Shown here piece by piece: positions 43,166-50,396 of a stretch of DNA of 53,108 bases; the stretch's first letter is position 1; each line of letters opens with the position of its first letter. The notes below the pieces were generated by a model. It ran no database searches and was not told the DNA's origin. It saw only the letters and a list, made by a program, of their open reading frames with translations. Source of the stretch: a virus; IMG/VR virus record IMGVR_UViG_3300031975_000697, positions 1 through 53,108 of that record; one strand, written 5' to 3'. The position numbers and the translations under genes are program-made.

Positions 43166-43515
43166 CAGGCGACCGCCTTGGGGGTGATGTCGAACTGCGA
43201 CAGCAGCTTGATCGCCTGCTGGCGACGGGTGCCGACCCGGCTCAAAGCCGAGACGACGGACTGGATCTCGGCCTCGACGGCGGCGAAGTGCGCGCTCTCG
43301 GCGTCCAGCCAGGCTTGGAAGTAGTCGACCTTGGCCTGCTCGTAGGCAGCCTTCTGGTCGATCATGTCCTTCAGATCCTCGACAGCATCGTCGAGGCTGT
43401 GGTAGATGCCGAACAGCTCATCGGCTGCCGCGACGTTGCTCTCCAGGACGTGGGCCGCGTAGGAGAGCTCTGCGACACTCAACTTGTCGAGCGTGGGGTT
43501 GTTGGGCATGGTCAT
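43165..43515 (-). CDS. Hypothetical helical protein
   Basis: 116 aa from ATG 43515 (a second ATG two codons later). GAGAGGGAAAC lies upstream. Nearly all helix (LDKLSVAELSYAAHVLESNV, then a coiled-coil stretch). Its stop overlaps the membrane protein start by one base. No family recognised. Confidence 0.7.
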   Translation of the reverse strand: MTMPNNPTLDKLSVAELSYAAHVLESNVAAADELFGIYHSLDDAVEDLKDMIDQKAAYEQAKVDYFQAWLDAESAHFAAVEAEIQSVVSALSRVGTRRQQAIKLLSQFDITPKAVA

Positions 43516-43550
43516 GTGTTGTTGTTTCCCTCTCACTTTTTTGTGTTGTG

Positions 43551-43700
43551 CTACTTCATCATTCGCCGGACCCACCACGAGGACATCTTCTTGGTGCCCT
43601 TGTCGAGGACCGACACTTTCTCTTCTTTGGACTCGTCTTCATCGAGATCTAGTTCGATACGGGCGATCTCGTACCCGAGGATGTTGAAGCGGAGGGTCAC
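43551..43700 (-). CDS. Hypothetical small protein
   Basis: 49 aa, GTG start at 43700 overlapping the upstream stop (GTGA): MTLRFNILGYEIARIELDLD, ending KKMSSWWVRRMMK. Too short to assign; a conserved-looking small protein of cluster A phages as recalled. Confidence 0.65.
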   Translation of the reverse strand: MTLRFNILGYEIARIELDLDEDESKEEKVSVLDKGTKKMSSWWVRRMMK

Positions 43701-43822
43701 TGGAATCCCTCCCAGTACTTGTCGATGATTTCCTCCGAGACGGACAGCGCGTGCTCGTCGAGCAGCCCTTCCTTGTCCAGGAAGACCAGGAAGTCCTCCA
43801 ATAACTGGTCGGTGGTCTCCAT
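43697..43822 (-). CDS. Hypothetical small acidic protein
   Basis: 41 aa: METTDQLLEDFLVFLDKEGL, ending DKYWEGFQ. Overlaps its neighbours by 4 and 1 bases. No family recognised. Confidence 0.55.
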   Translation of the reverse strand: METTDQLLEDFLVFLDKEGLLDEHALSVSEEIIDKYWEGFQ

Positions 43823-43965
43823 CAGACCGCCTCCTCCAGGTAGTAGGGGCGCTGGTGTCGCAAGTTCGTGTACCGGGTGAATCCGCCGAACCCGTTGAAT
43901 ACGGTGATCCGCTTCTTATCGAAGTTGGCGAACTTCGGGAACTCGGTGTCGTAGTGGTGCTTCAC
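43822..43965 (-). CDS. Hypothetical small basic protein
   Basis: 47 aa, GTG start at 43965 overlapping the upstream stop: MKHHYDTEFPKFANFDKKRI, rich in Tyr, Phe and basic residues. No family recognised. Confidence 0.6.
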   Translation of the reverse strand: MKHHYDTEFPKFANFDKKRITVFNGFGGFTRYTNLRHQRPYYLEEAV

Positions 43966-44216
43966 CGCGCCGCCTTGGCGAAGCGCTCCGCGATCCTCTC
44001 GACGTTCTCGGCAGAGACGTTGCGGGCCAGCCCGTTCGACAGCTCGACGCCGGCCACCTTGGTCTCGATGATCCGGGGCTTCCGGGGGTCCTCCGACTCC
44101 GGGTCGATGGCCTTGTGGGTCCACGACGTGGGCCTGGTCTGATCCAGAGCCTTGACGATCTGCTGGTGCAGCGGGTTGGCCTTGCTCTTGGCGAGGGCGT
44201 TCGGGGTAGCGGTCAT
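43962..44216 (-). CDS. Hypothetical protein
   Basis: 84 aa from ATG 44216 with AGGAGAAGG upstream. MTATPNALAKSKANPLHQQI, then a basic middle and helical end (ENVERIAERFAKAAR). No family recognised. Confidence 0.65.
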   Translation of the reverse strand: MTATPNALAKSKANPLHQQIVKALDQTRPTSWTHKAIDPESEDPRKPRIIETKVAGVELSNGLARNVSAENVERIAERFAKAAR

Positions 44217-44245
44217 GGTTGCCTTCTCCTGTGTGTTGTTGTGGT

Positions 44246-44797
44246 TCAGATGATCTCGAACGACATCTTGTTGCCCTCGCGTCCCGCCAACTGCCCTCGG
44301 TAGGTGTCGGCGTACACCTGGAGCCATCGGTGGTGGCACTGATCCGGGCGGATGTACTGCCGATCGCCGTAGAGGAACGTGCCGACGAACTCCGACTGGA
44401 ACTCGTAGTGGTAGGTCATCGTCTGGACCTTCTCCCAGACGCGGGAGAACGTGCGCCCGGAAGCGACCACGTCATCGACGAACAGCCAACGCTTTCCGAG
44501 GAATCCCTCGACCGGTAGCGAAGAGTGTGTGCCGTCGTTGTCCTTGCGTACGACGAGGTAGTACTTGCCCAACTTCCGAGCCAGCTCGGACACCGCAAGC
44601 GTCCCGGAAAGCCCTGTGCCGACGAGGGTGTCGTACTCCAGAGAGTCTGGAACGAAGTGGTTGAACCGTTCCATCAGCTTCGTCGGGTCGTGGACGACCT
44701 CCATGTACATACACCTGAGGTCTAGGAATGGCGGCTGCGGAGCTTCCTCCTCGCCGAACAACTGCGTGGTGTCGAAAGTAGCCTTGAGAGATACCAT
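44246..44797 (-). CDS. Phosphoribosyltransferase
   Basis: 183 aa from ATG 44797 (the ATG one codon earlier is too near GGAAG). The PRPP-binding loop is LFVDDVVASGRTFSRV, with the D-D pair and GRT of type I phosphoribosyltransferases; VGTGLSGTLAVSELA is the N-terminal loop. Substrate not determined; nucleotide salvage or a modified base are possible. It starts ten bases after a stoperator. Confidence 0.85.
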   Translation of the reverse strand: MVSLKATFDTTQLFGEEEAPQPPFLDLRCMYMEVVHDPTKLMERFNHFVPDSLEYDTLVGTGLSGTLAVSELARKLGKYYLVVRKDNDGTHSSLPVEGFLGKRWLFVDDVVASGRTFSRVWEKVQTMTYHYEFQSEFVGTFLYGDRQYIRPDQCHHRWLQVYADTYRGQLAGREGNKMSFEII

Positions 44798-44806
44798 CAT
44801 TCTTCC

Positions 44807-44819
44807 GTTCGGTGTCAAG
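44807..44819 (-). promoter_or_regulatory. Stoperator (CTTGACACCGAAC)
   Basis: Perfect site upstream of the phosphoribosyltransferase; it contains the TGA of the small gene at 44815-44940. Confidence 0.8.
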
Positions 44820-44940
44820 TATTCGAGCAGCAGACGGGGCACTCCTCTGACCTGCCCCAATAGTCGTCGCTGATAATCCAACCGGCCCCGAAGGGGTCGT
44901 CGTACTCGGGATCAAAGGACCCGTGCTCTTTGCAGAGCAT
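44815..44940 (-). CDS. Small zinc-binding protein
   Basis: 41 aa from ATG 44940, overlapping the ATPase stop by one base (TGATG). CKEHGSF at the start and CPVCCSNT at the end make a likely zinc knuckle. The stop codon lies within the stoperator. Too short for a firm family. Confidence 0.6.
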   Translation of the reverse strand: MLCKEHGSFDPEYDDPFGAGWIISDDYWGRSEECPVCCSNT

Positions 44941-45746
44941 CAGGAAGAGTCCCTGATCTGCATCGTGTCGCCGTCGAAGTCGAGCCTGACGAAGTCCTGT
45001 CCCGAGGCGTCCATCTTGCCTCCTCGGTTCTTCACCGTGGAGACGTTGAGAGAGTCGTTGCCGAACTCAGCCGGCACCCTGTGCAGCGTCAGGATCATCT
45101 CCGGAACGCGGCTGATCTGGCCCTTGACACCCGAGAGCGGTATGGGCTTGTCAGCGTCGTTGTAAGTCCCGGTGACGTGGTGCAGTCCGATGATGCAGGC
45201 CCCCGTCTCGCGGGCCATCTCGTGGAGGTAGTCCATCATCGACTCCAGTCCAGAGAACGGGTCGTCATCCTCCTCGCCGCCCGTGCCTCCTCGGACGTTG
45301 GTGATGTTGTCCACGACGATCAGACCGGGGAAGTCCTCGTACAGCGCGTCGTAAGCCTGTATGGCGTCCTCGATCTGGCCCAGCGACGGGGATGCCCGGT
45401 AATTGAACCGGATCGGGATCTCCCCCAGTTCTCGGGAGATCTCCTCCAGGTCTCCCTCCCGGACCTTCGTCGTCGCCTTCTCCATCGTCCACTCCGCGAT
45501 GATCGCCGCCGAGCGGGACAACTGCGTGAACGCGTCGGAGTCTGCCGAGAAGTAGAGAGTCGGCACCTTCGACTTGAGCGCGTACGTCAGCACGAACGCT
45601 GACTTGCCCGTTCCGGGGCCGGCGCAGATCAAGCAGAGCTGTCCACGGAGTAGGCGCGTACCTCTCTCGTCGAGAGACTCGAACACCGTAGGTAGCGGAT
45701 CACCCGCTGATCCCTTGATGTTGAGAGACTGTTTGAGCGTGTACAT
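44940..45746 (-). CDS. DnaB/RecA-like replicative ATPase (helicase)
   Basis: 268 aa. Walker A CAGPGTGKSAF, Walker B LIVVDNITNV and a C-terminal GLHHVTGTY/GQISRVPEMI region fit RecA/DnaB-type helicase motors, without the DnaB N-terminal domain. It probably unwinds DNA for the phage polymerase with the primase. ATG follows directly on the upstream TGA. Confidence 0.87.
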   Translation of the reverse strand: MYTLKQSLNIKGSAGDPLPTVFESLDERGTRLLRGQLCLICAGPGTGKSAFVLTYALKSKVPTLYFSADSDAFTQLSRSAAIIAEWTMEKATTKVREGDLEEISRELGEIPIRFNYRASPSLGQIEDAIQAYDALYEDFPGLIVVDNITNVRGGTGGEEDDDPFSGLESMMDYLHEMARETGACIIGLHHVTGTYNDADKPIPLSGVKGQISRVPEMILTLHRVPAEFGNDSLNVSTVKNRGGKMDASGQDFVRLDFDGDTMQIRDSS

Positions 45747-45893
45747 TCACCAACCGACCCTTCCGATGCGGTCTACGCGGTCCGGGCGCTCCAGGTCCGC
45801 TACGCGGCGCGTGAGCGCGTCCACCAGGCGCTCCAGCCGTGCGATCCGCTGTTCGGTGTCAAGTCTCGTGGGGGGGTTGTAGATCTGCTTCAC
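45747..45893 (-). CDS. Small coiled-coil protein with intragenic stoperator
   Basis: 48 aa, GTG start at 45893: MKQIYNPPTRLDTEQRIARL, then leucine-heptad helix (LERLVDALTRRVADLERP). The codons for RLDTEQ are the stoperator. It ends right before the helicase ATG. No family recognised. Confidence 0.6.
   Translation of the reverse strand: MKQIYNPPTRLDTEQRIARLERLVDALTRRVADLERPDRVDRIGRVGW
45851..45863 (-). promoter_or_regulatory. Stoperator inside a gene (CTTGACACCGAAC)
   Basis: Perfect site within the small coiled-coil gene, read as Leu-Asp-Thr-Glu. Confidence 0.8.
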
Positions 45894-46198
45894 TTCGTTC
45901 CCTTTTTGATGCCGGAGTCGATGATCGCCTGGCCGCGTTCGTGAGCCGCATCCTCGGCCTTGATGCCGTCGCGGACCAGCTCGATGAGCTCGGTAGGTTG
46001 GACCTTCAGCGTCTTCCGGATCTCGTGATGGCTCATGCCGTTACGGTTCATCCGGAGAACTCCAGACGCCTCGTGGAAGGGTCCAGGCTCCCGGACCAGA
46101 TCCCGATTGCGGGGCAGGTCGATGTCTTCGCCGGCCAGCATCTCGAATGTGTCGTAGTTCTTCTTGCTCAGGTACTTGTTGAACGGGTTGGGGATCAT
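45890..46198 (-). CDS. HTH-like DNA-binding protein candidate
   Basis: 102 aa from ATG 46198, with GGAAGG upstream. MIPNPFNKYLSKKNYDTFEM, then RMNRNGMSHHEIRKTLKVQP, a probable helix-turn-helix, and an acidic/basic tail. A regulatory or replication role is possible. Overlaps both neighbours by four bases. Confidence 0.65.
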   Translation of the reverse strand: MIPNPFNKYLSKKNYDTFEMLAGEDIDLPRNRDLVREPGPFHEASGVLRMNRNGMSHHEIRKTLKVQPTELIELVRDGIKAEDAAHERGQAIIDSGIKKGTK

Positions 46199-46440
46199 GA
46201 TGCCTTCCAGGACATGTCTGCTTGTAGTGAGTACGCCTCTCCCTGAGGCGATCTGACGACTATCTCTCGCTCCAGGTATGCCTTCTTGTGGTTCTCGGCG
46301 AACAGCAGCGCTGCTTCCTTCTTCGGGAATGGGTAGGCACACGCCACGGTGTGGACTCGTCCCTCGAACATGATCGGACCCATCTCGACCGCGAACATCG
46401 TGCCTTGTTCGATGTCAAGTTTGCGTCGATAGCTCTGCAT
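46195..46440 (-). CDS. Hypothetical protein with intragenic stoperator
   Basis: 81 aa: MQSYRRKLDIEQGTMFAVEM. Codons for KLDIEQ are the stoperator 46407-46419. The rest is a compact alpha/beta pattern (HTVACAYPFPKKEAALLFAE). No family recognised. Confidence 0.65.
   Translation of the reverse strand: MQSYRRKLDIEQGTMFAVEMGPIMFEGRVHTVACAYPFPKKEAALLFAENHKKAYLEREIVVRSPQGEAYSLQADMSWKAS
46407..46419 (-). promoter_or_regulatory. Stoperator inside a gene (CTTGACATCGAAC)
   Basis: Perfect site near the 5' end of the gene at 46195-46440, read as Leu-Asp-Ile-Glu. Confidence 0.8.
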
Positions 46441-46706
46441 CAGGCCCTCTGGAATAGATTTTGGAGGTATTCCAGGAGAGGGTCTGACGGCTGCGTGAAG
46501 ATAGGCTTCTCGTCGCTCCCCTCGGGAGGGAACCAGGCGTCCCAGAATCGGCCAGTCTTCGAGACTCCAGTACGGAACTCCCAGTCGGCCTTAGGAACTG
46601 CCACGCCTTCGAGGCAGTGCAGGCACCTGTAGGTTCCTGCATCCGACCACTTCATGTAGTTCGAGAACGTGACTTCGTCACAGCCTTGGCACCATTCCTG
46701 CTTCAT
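46440..46706 (-). CDS. Zinc-ribbon protein
   Basis: 88 aa from ATG 46706 (GTG one codon before). CQGCDEV and CLHCLEG form a four-cysteine zinc ribbon. The C-terminal segment TGVSKTGRFWDAWFPPEG resembles the terminal module of the protein at 35475 ([14 protein letters not shown]), suggesting a shared domain type. Confidence 0.7.
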   Translation of the reverse strand: MKQEWCQGCDEVTFSNYMKWSDAGTYRCLHCLEGVAVPKADWEFRTGVSKTGRFWDAWFPPEGSDEKPIFTQPSDPLLEYLQNLFQRA

Positions 46707-46708
46707 CA

Positions 46709-46924
46709 CTACTCCCCGAACGAGGCGAAGAAGTCCTCCGTGCTGACGTCGAGCGTGATGGTCCCGTACTCGCCGTTGGTGCCTCGGTACTCGACCTGCG
46801 TCTGCTCGAAGTCGGCTCCGTTCGTGGTCACTCCGTAGACCGCGATGACCTCGTGGATGAACTCGTACCCCAGCTCGTCGACGACGTAGTCGAGGATAAG
46901 TTCGTTGATGATGTCTTCCAGCAT
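46709..46924 (-). CDS. Hypothetical acidic protein
   Basis: 71 aa: MLEDIINELILDYVVDELGY, then a beta-rich half (YRGTNGEYGTITLDVSTED). It follows a stoperator by 11 bases. No family recognised. Confidence 0.65.
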   Translation of the reverse strand: MLEDIINELILDYVVDELGYEFIHEVIAVYGVTTNGADFEQTQVEYRGTNGEYGTITLDVSTEDFFASFGE

Positions 46925-46927
46925 GTC

Positions 46928-47209
46928 TCAGCTCCGTTCGGTGTCAAGTTTGTAGCCGGCGTCGATGGCGCGCTTCGCGATGCGCCTTTGGTTGAGCTTC
47001 GTGGATGAGGACAAGGCGTTGTACGCGGGATACAAGATTCGGGCCAGCTCCTCGACCGCTTGCTCGTCGGCGTCTATCCTTCCGAATCTGTTCTTGATGA
47101 CCTTGCCGTTCTCGATGATTACATCGGCCCTTTGCTCGTCGTCGTTGAACAGGTACTTCCTGTCCTCCACGTTGACGATCAATCCTTCGCTGACATTTAC
47201 AGGGCTCAT
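46928..47209 (-). CDS. Hypothetical protein with intragenic stoperator
   Basis: 93 aa: MSPVNVSEGLIVNVEDRKYL, then a basic C-terminal helix (KLNQRRIAKRAIDAGYKLD). The final codons (KLDTER) are the stoperator 46936-46948. GAAGGTAGAG lies upstream of the ATG. Confidence 0.65.
   Translation of the reverse strand: MSPVNVSEGLIVNVEDRKYLFNDDEQRADVIIENGKVIKNRFGRIDADEQAVEELARILYPAYNALSSSTKLNQRRIAKRAIDAGYKLDTERS
46936..46948 (-). promoter_or_regulatory. Stoperator inside a gene (CTTGACACCGAAC)
   Basis: Perfect site forming the last codons of the gene at 46928-47209, read as Leu-Asp-Thr-Glu. Confidence 0.8.
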
Positions 47210-47223
47210 GCTCTACCTTCCTC

Positions 47224-47236
47224 GTTCATTGTCAAG
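47224..47236 (-). promoter_or_regulatory. Stoperator (CTTGACAATGAAC)
   Basis: Perfect site between the Cas4-like nuclease and the gene starting at 47209. Confidence 0.8.
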
Positions 47237-47238
47237 TC

Positions 47239-48069
47239 TCAACCCACGGCGAACTCGCACGAGGCGTTCACGTCGCAGAAGTTGCATTTGTCCGGTTCCG
47301 GGTCCGGTGGGAACTCCTCGGCCTCCAGGTGCCTCTCCAGCTCCAGGAACTCAGCGGTCACCGCTTCCTCGGTCCACTCGGTGAGATCGTATGGGAAAGT
47401 GGGCTTTCCGGGCTTTCCCTTCTTCCCAGCCATGAAGTAGTCGCCCTTCTCGACCTTCACTCCGAACATGAGCCAGATGGCTAGGGCGTACACGCCGAGC
47501 TGGAAGTCGTCACCAGGGTCGTTGCCGGTCTTGTAGTCCCGGACTCGGACCTCCCACACTCCCGGTGATACCTCTACCTCGACGACGAGGTCGATGTAGC
47601 CCCGAACGGGTATGCCTCCCAAGTTGATCGAGAAGTAGAGCTCGATGGCCGGCGTGCCTTCGGGCGTGACCCACACGCGTTCGTTCGGGTGGTTGACCGC
47701 CCAGTTGATGAGCTTCTCGACCTGCTCCAGGCCGATCTCGTAGCGGCGCTCGGTGTCCTCGAAACCTCCGTAAGGCCCAGACTTGAACCAGAACTGCCAG
47801 TTCGGTGTCACCTTGCAGAATCCGTTGGTGTACTTCTGGAATGCTTCCCGGAAGATGTCTTGCGTCTCTTCCAGCGTGAGTTTCCTCGCGGACTTCTCCC
47901 AAGCCTCCAGCGCCTCGTGGACGGCACTCCCCTGCGGCAGCCACGCTGCCGGCCTCTTCCACACCTTGTCGATGCGGGACAACTTGTACTGATACGGGCA
48001 GCGGTTGTACTGGTTGATCTGGGAAACGCTGCGGTACTTAGGCTTTGAACCTGAACCGAACTCTGCCAT
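47239..48069 (-). CDS. Cas4-like exonuclease (PD-(D/E)XK)
   Basis: 276 aa. N-terminal SVSQINQYNRCPYQYKL (C24), GSAVHEALE with catalytic H, GYIDLVVEVEV, then VRDYKTG as the D-x-K site. The C-terminus has CNFCDVNASC (C262, C265, C271), which with C24 would bind an iron-sulfur cluster. Such phage Cas4/RecB-like nucleases process DNA ends for recombination. There is no CRISPR array in this window. Confidence 0.88.
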   Translation of the reverse strand: MAEFGSGSKPKYRSVSQINQYNRCPYQYKLSRIDKVWKRPAAWLPQGSAVHEALEAWEKSARKLTLEETQDIFREAFQKYTNGFCKVTPNWQFWFKSGPYGGFEDTERRYEIGLEQVEKLINWAVNHPNERVWVTPEGTPAIELYFSINLGGIPVRGYIDLVVEVEVSPGVWEVRVRDYKTGNDPGDDFQLGVYALAIWLMFGVKVEKGDYFMAGKKGKPGKPTFPYDLTEWTEEAVTAEFLELERHLEAEEFPPDPEPDKCNFCDVNASCEFAVG

Positions 48070-48076
48070 GCCTCTC

Positions 48077-48361
48077 CTAGTTCGGGAGAGGCTGGCCCCC
48101 TCCCAGCTTGTAGATCAAACATTCGGCCATGCCAAACGACATGGAGATGTCTTGTACTGTCTCGATGTAATCCGGGCAGCGAAGGCCTACGAGAGCCCGC
48201 ACCGGTGCGTATAGCTCATCGGAATCTCTGACTAGAGGACTGCGGTACACCTGCAACAACGAGCCATGCTGCTCGTACACATACAGGAGGCTGTCGACCC
48301 CGAACAGCATTTTCCCTTGCAGCTCGACGACGGAGGGTTCGCACGCCAAGGCTTCGCCCAT
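48077..48361 (-). CDS. Hypothetical protein
   Basis: 94 aa: MGEALACEPSVVELQGKMLF then YVYEQHGSLLQVYRSPLV. It lies between repressor and Cas4-like nuclease. A segment CPDYIETVQDISMSFGMAE is helical. No family recognised. Confidence 0.65.
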   Translation of the reverse strand: MGEALACEPSVVELQGKMLFGVDSLLYVYEQHGSLLQVYRSPLVRDSDELYAPVRALVGLRCPDYIETVQDISMSFGMAECLIYKLGGGQPLPN

Positions 48362-48389
48362 TAATCACTCACTTATCTCTTCGCCTGGT

Positions 48390-48507
48390 TTACGGCTCTA
48401 CCGGAGGAAACCTCCAGTAAACCCGTCCCTCTGGAGTGAGGGTGGTGTGTTCGTTAACGCGAATGAGAAGGTCGCCGTCTGACTTACGACGCTTACGAAA
48501 AGCGAAG
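48390..48507 (-). pseudogene. Out-of-frame C-terminal part of the repressor
   Basis: In the frame next to the repressor this segment reads GGFAFRKRRKSDGDLLIRVN then EHTTLTPEGRVYWRFPPVEP and stops at 48390. It is protein-like and, as recalled, resembles the L5-type repressor C-terminus. Removing one G from the 7-G run (48508-48514) would join it to the upstream part and give a 168-aa protein. Confidence 0.75.
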
Positions 48508-48897
48508 CCCCCCCTTGTTGGAAACCCCCTCGATGGGTGGAATATTGGGGTCGTATTCCACCACCAGATTCTCCTCCCGGAGCTTCTGGTAGAACGCTCG
48601 AAGCCTTCTGAGCTTGTCTTCCGACATGCCCACCCCACCAGTTGCGACGTACTCGCCGTGGTCGCGCATACGGCGGTAAGGAGACGACTGGCCCTGTTCC
48701 GCTGACACCTTCCAAGGAAAGTGCTTGTGCACCATCTGACGTGGCGTCATGCGTCCCCCGTAAGTGTGGATAATCCATGAAACGTACTGGCGCGTAACAC
48801 CGTACATGTCAGCGATCTCCGACTGGGAGAATCCTTTGCCTTTCAAGTCCTCGACGATGGCAAGGGTCAACTTCTTCGGCTTCGTGCTCATATTCAT
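48493..48897 (-). CDS. Immunity repressor (truncated by frameshift)
   Basis: 134 aa as read. A helix-turn-helix near the N-terminus (VEDLKGKGFSQSEIADMYGV, then TRQYVSWIIHTYGG) is followed by the conserved core SPYRRMRDHGEYVATGG and EFDPNIPP-like VVEYDPNIPPIEGV. This matches the L5/Bxb1 repressor family, which binds stoperators as a monomer. After SNKGG the frame runs into LRFS-stop at a 7-G run. The lost end lies in the neighbouring frame. The ATG at 48897 (another two codons later) follows GGAGG and a good promoter. Confidence 0.88.
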   Translation of the reverse strand: MNMSTKPKKLTLAIVEDLKGKGFSQSEIADMYGVTRQYVSWIIHTYGGRMTPRQMVHKHFPWKVSAEQGQSSPYRRMRDHGEYVATGGVGMSEDKLRRLRAFYQKLREENLVVEYDPNIPPIEGVSNKGGLRFS

Positions 48898-48939
48898 TTG
48901 TTCGAGATCCTCCGTTTCGGAGTGATTAGGGCGCGTCTT

Positions 48940-48969
48940 ATGTTAGACACGCCCGCCGTACAGTGTCAA
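48940..48969 (-). promoter_or_regulatory. Repressor promoter with degenerate operator
   Basis: TTGACA (48969-48964), 18-bp spacer, TAACAT (48945-48940), about 40 bases before the repressor ATG. The -35 region reads TTTGACACTGTAC, a weak match to the stoperator (CTTGACACCGAAC), suggesting weak self-repression. Confidence 0.65.
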
Positions 48970-49278
48970 AGAAACCTCCACGTGGTTATGTGCCGAAACC
49001 TCTCCCTTGAGGTTAGCCGGCACCATCTACAGCTATCGGTTCAGAGCATCCGTGGCAACGTCCCAAAATCGGGACTACCTGCTCTGCCAAGGGAGACTCT
49101 ACTCACAACTCGTCTTTCGTCCAACCACCGAAATGGCACCCGCTGTCAGCTTCCCCCCGATTGCTGTAGACGCGCATAAGCAGTTAGCAACGCCTAGTGC
49201 TAGTTGCTGTGAACATCAGCGTTTATAGCTTGATGATTTTCTGTTATCTAGCTGTGACCCTACGATGCCGTAACCGAG
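48970..49278. other. Non-coding region upstream of repressor
   Basis: No convincing gene. It contains a hairpin AGCAAC/GTTGCT (49186-49191/49203-49208). An AT-rich patch at about 49215-49255 stands out from the GC-rich surroundings and includes TATAAA on the - strand (49227-49222). A further repressor promoter here is possible, as L5 has several. Confidence 0.45.
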
Positions 49279-49578
49279 TCAGCGCTCCTCGTGTATGACG
49301 TAGCCTCCGTCCCGCCACTCGGTGAAGAAGCCGATGCTGTAGAGCAACGTCTCTGCCTCACCCTCCAGCTCTTGGAAGTCGGACAGGACCGCACTCTCTG
49401 GGAATCCGGCCATACCTTCTGCCTCGCGGACCATGTCCCGTGTCAAGTAGATCTCGTCGGACGACCCGAACTTCTCGGCGATCTCCGCGACGTGACGTAG
49501 GTAGTCGTAGATCACCTCGGTCTGCGTCTGGAGGGAGTGACCTTCTCGAATCAGGAACGGGCCGGCTGCGAGTGTCAT
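49279..49578 (-). CDS. Hypothetical protein
   Basis: 99 aa from ATG 49578, overlapping the upstream stop (ATGA). MTLAAGPFLIREGHSLQTQT, then VAEIAEKFGSSDEIYLTRD and an acidic end. The codons YLTRD contain a degenerate stoperator. No family recognised. Confidence 0.65.
   Translation of the reverse strand: MTLAAGPFLIREGHSLQTQTEVIYDYLRHVAEIAEKFGSSDEIYLTRDMVREAEGMAGFPESAVLSDFQELEGEAETLLYSIGFFTEWRDGGYVIHEER
49435..49447 (-). promoter_or_regulatory. Degenerate stoperator (CTTGACACGGGAC)
   Basis: Two mismatches from CTTGACACCGAAC, inside the gene at 49279-49578. Possibly a weak site or chance. Confidence 0.35.
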
Positions 49579-49709
49579 GTCTTGGTTTTGCCTTTCATCT
49601 GATGTCCTGTGATGTCGCTGTGAAACTTCGTTGCGAGGGCCAGGGACTCCGGAGAGCTGGCCCGGTGCTTCCACGAGCACGCAGAGCATCGAGCCTTGTG
49701 GCTCAGCAC
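49575..49709 (-). CDS. Small Cys-rich protein
   Basis: 44 aa, GTG start at 49709. CSACSWKHRASSPESLALAT, then KFHSDITGHQMKGK; two cysteines and three histidines suggest a zinc finger. It overlaps the upstream gene by 7 bases and the downstream ATG by four. Confidence 0.65.
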   Translation of the reverse strand: MLSHKARCSACSWKHRASSPESLALATKFHSDITGHQMKGKTKT

Positions 49710-50041
49710 CACCAACGCTTCCGGCAGAACCGGCTCTTGCCTTCGTCGTCGCGGAGGTCTCTCCTAGCCTCTGAGGTCTCCTTTCGCGGCTCCTCGGAAC
49801 GCTCCCGGACAGTTCCGTTCGATGCCTCGTTAGCGTCTGCCTCCGAGCAGTACATCGGCTTCTGTCCTTGGGAGAGCCAGTGGCGCCGATCCTCGGCAGC
49901 CGAGACATGCCTTCCGGTAGCGGCCTCCACACGCTCCAGGTGCAGCCGGCACCCTGGCGAGATGGCCGAAGCCTCCGGAGGGGAGGCCAGCAGCATGGCG
50001 CCGACCGACGCGATACCGGCGAGGAACAGGTTCAGCTTCAC
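49703..50041 (-). CDS. Small secreted protein
   Basis: 112 aa, GTG start at 50041 with GAGAGG upstream. A signal peptide MKLNLFLAGIASVGAMLLAS ends near PPEASA-IS. The mature part is charged with Cys near both ends (PGCRL, MYCSE, RFCRKRWWC), suggesting disulfides. No family recognised; exported early protein. Confidence 0.7.
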   Translation of the reverse strand: MKLNLFLAGIASVGAMLLASPPEASAISPGCRLHLERVEAATGRHVSAAEDRRHWLSQGQKPMYCSEADANEASNGTVRERSEEPRKETSEARRDLRDDEGKSRFCRKRWWC

Positions 50042-50042
50042 G

Positions 50043-50192
50043 TCATGCCTCTCTGATGTCTTGGGTGTCTTCCCACGTATTCGCCCGGTCGCTGGCCCAC
50101 TCCCACAGGACGCGAGTCAGCCCCGGTGCGTTGCGGATCACCACACCTCGGATTCCGTGCTTGTCAACGACTCTCGTGCCGGGCGGGTACAT
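50043..50192 (-). CDS. Hypothetical small protein
   Basis: 49 aa: MYPPGTRVVDKHGIRGVVIR, a small beta-barrel-like start, then TRVLWEWASDRANTWED. AAGGCATGAG lies upstream. The pattern 'PPGTRVxDxxG' is like small SH3-like phage proteins; see 51682 and 50678 for similar ones. Confidence 0.65.
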   Translation of the reverse strand: MYPPGTRVVDKHGIRGVVIRNAPGLTRVLWEWASDRANTWEDTQDIREA

Positions 50193-50204
50193 ATCTCATG
50201 CCTT

Positions 50205-50396
50205 TCAGAGCGAAGCGCGGACGCGACGCACCTTGCTCTCGACGGTGTTGACGGCTTCCATCAGTTGGTCGTAATCGGTGACCAGGATGCCGCCGTGGTT
50301 CAGGATCTCTTCGAGCATCGCTGTCGCCCGCCGAATCTCCCCCATCGCTACGTCTAGATCGCCCTTGGCTTCGTTGACCTCAGTTGTGATGGTCAT
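50205..50396 (-). CDS. Hypothetical helical protein
   Basis: 63 aa: MTITTEVNEAKGDLDVAMGE, then coiled-coil (NTVESKVRRVRASL). Its start MTITTEV resembles that of the gene at 31910 (MNITTEV), so the two may be duplicates. Overlaps the upstream gene by four bases. Confidence 0.65.
   Translation of the reverse strand: MTITTEVNEAKGDLDVAMGEIRRATAMLEEILNHGGILVTDYDQLMEAVNTVESKVRRVRASL

Noticed and set aside
47239-48069. Cas4-like gene as a sign of a CRISPR system
   Set aside because: No repeat-spacer array or other cas gene is seen; phage Cas4-like nucleases are common recombination enzymes.
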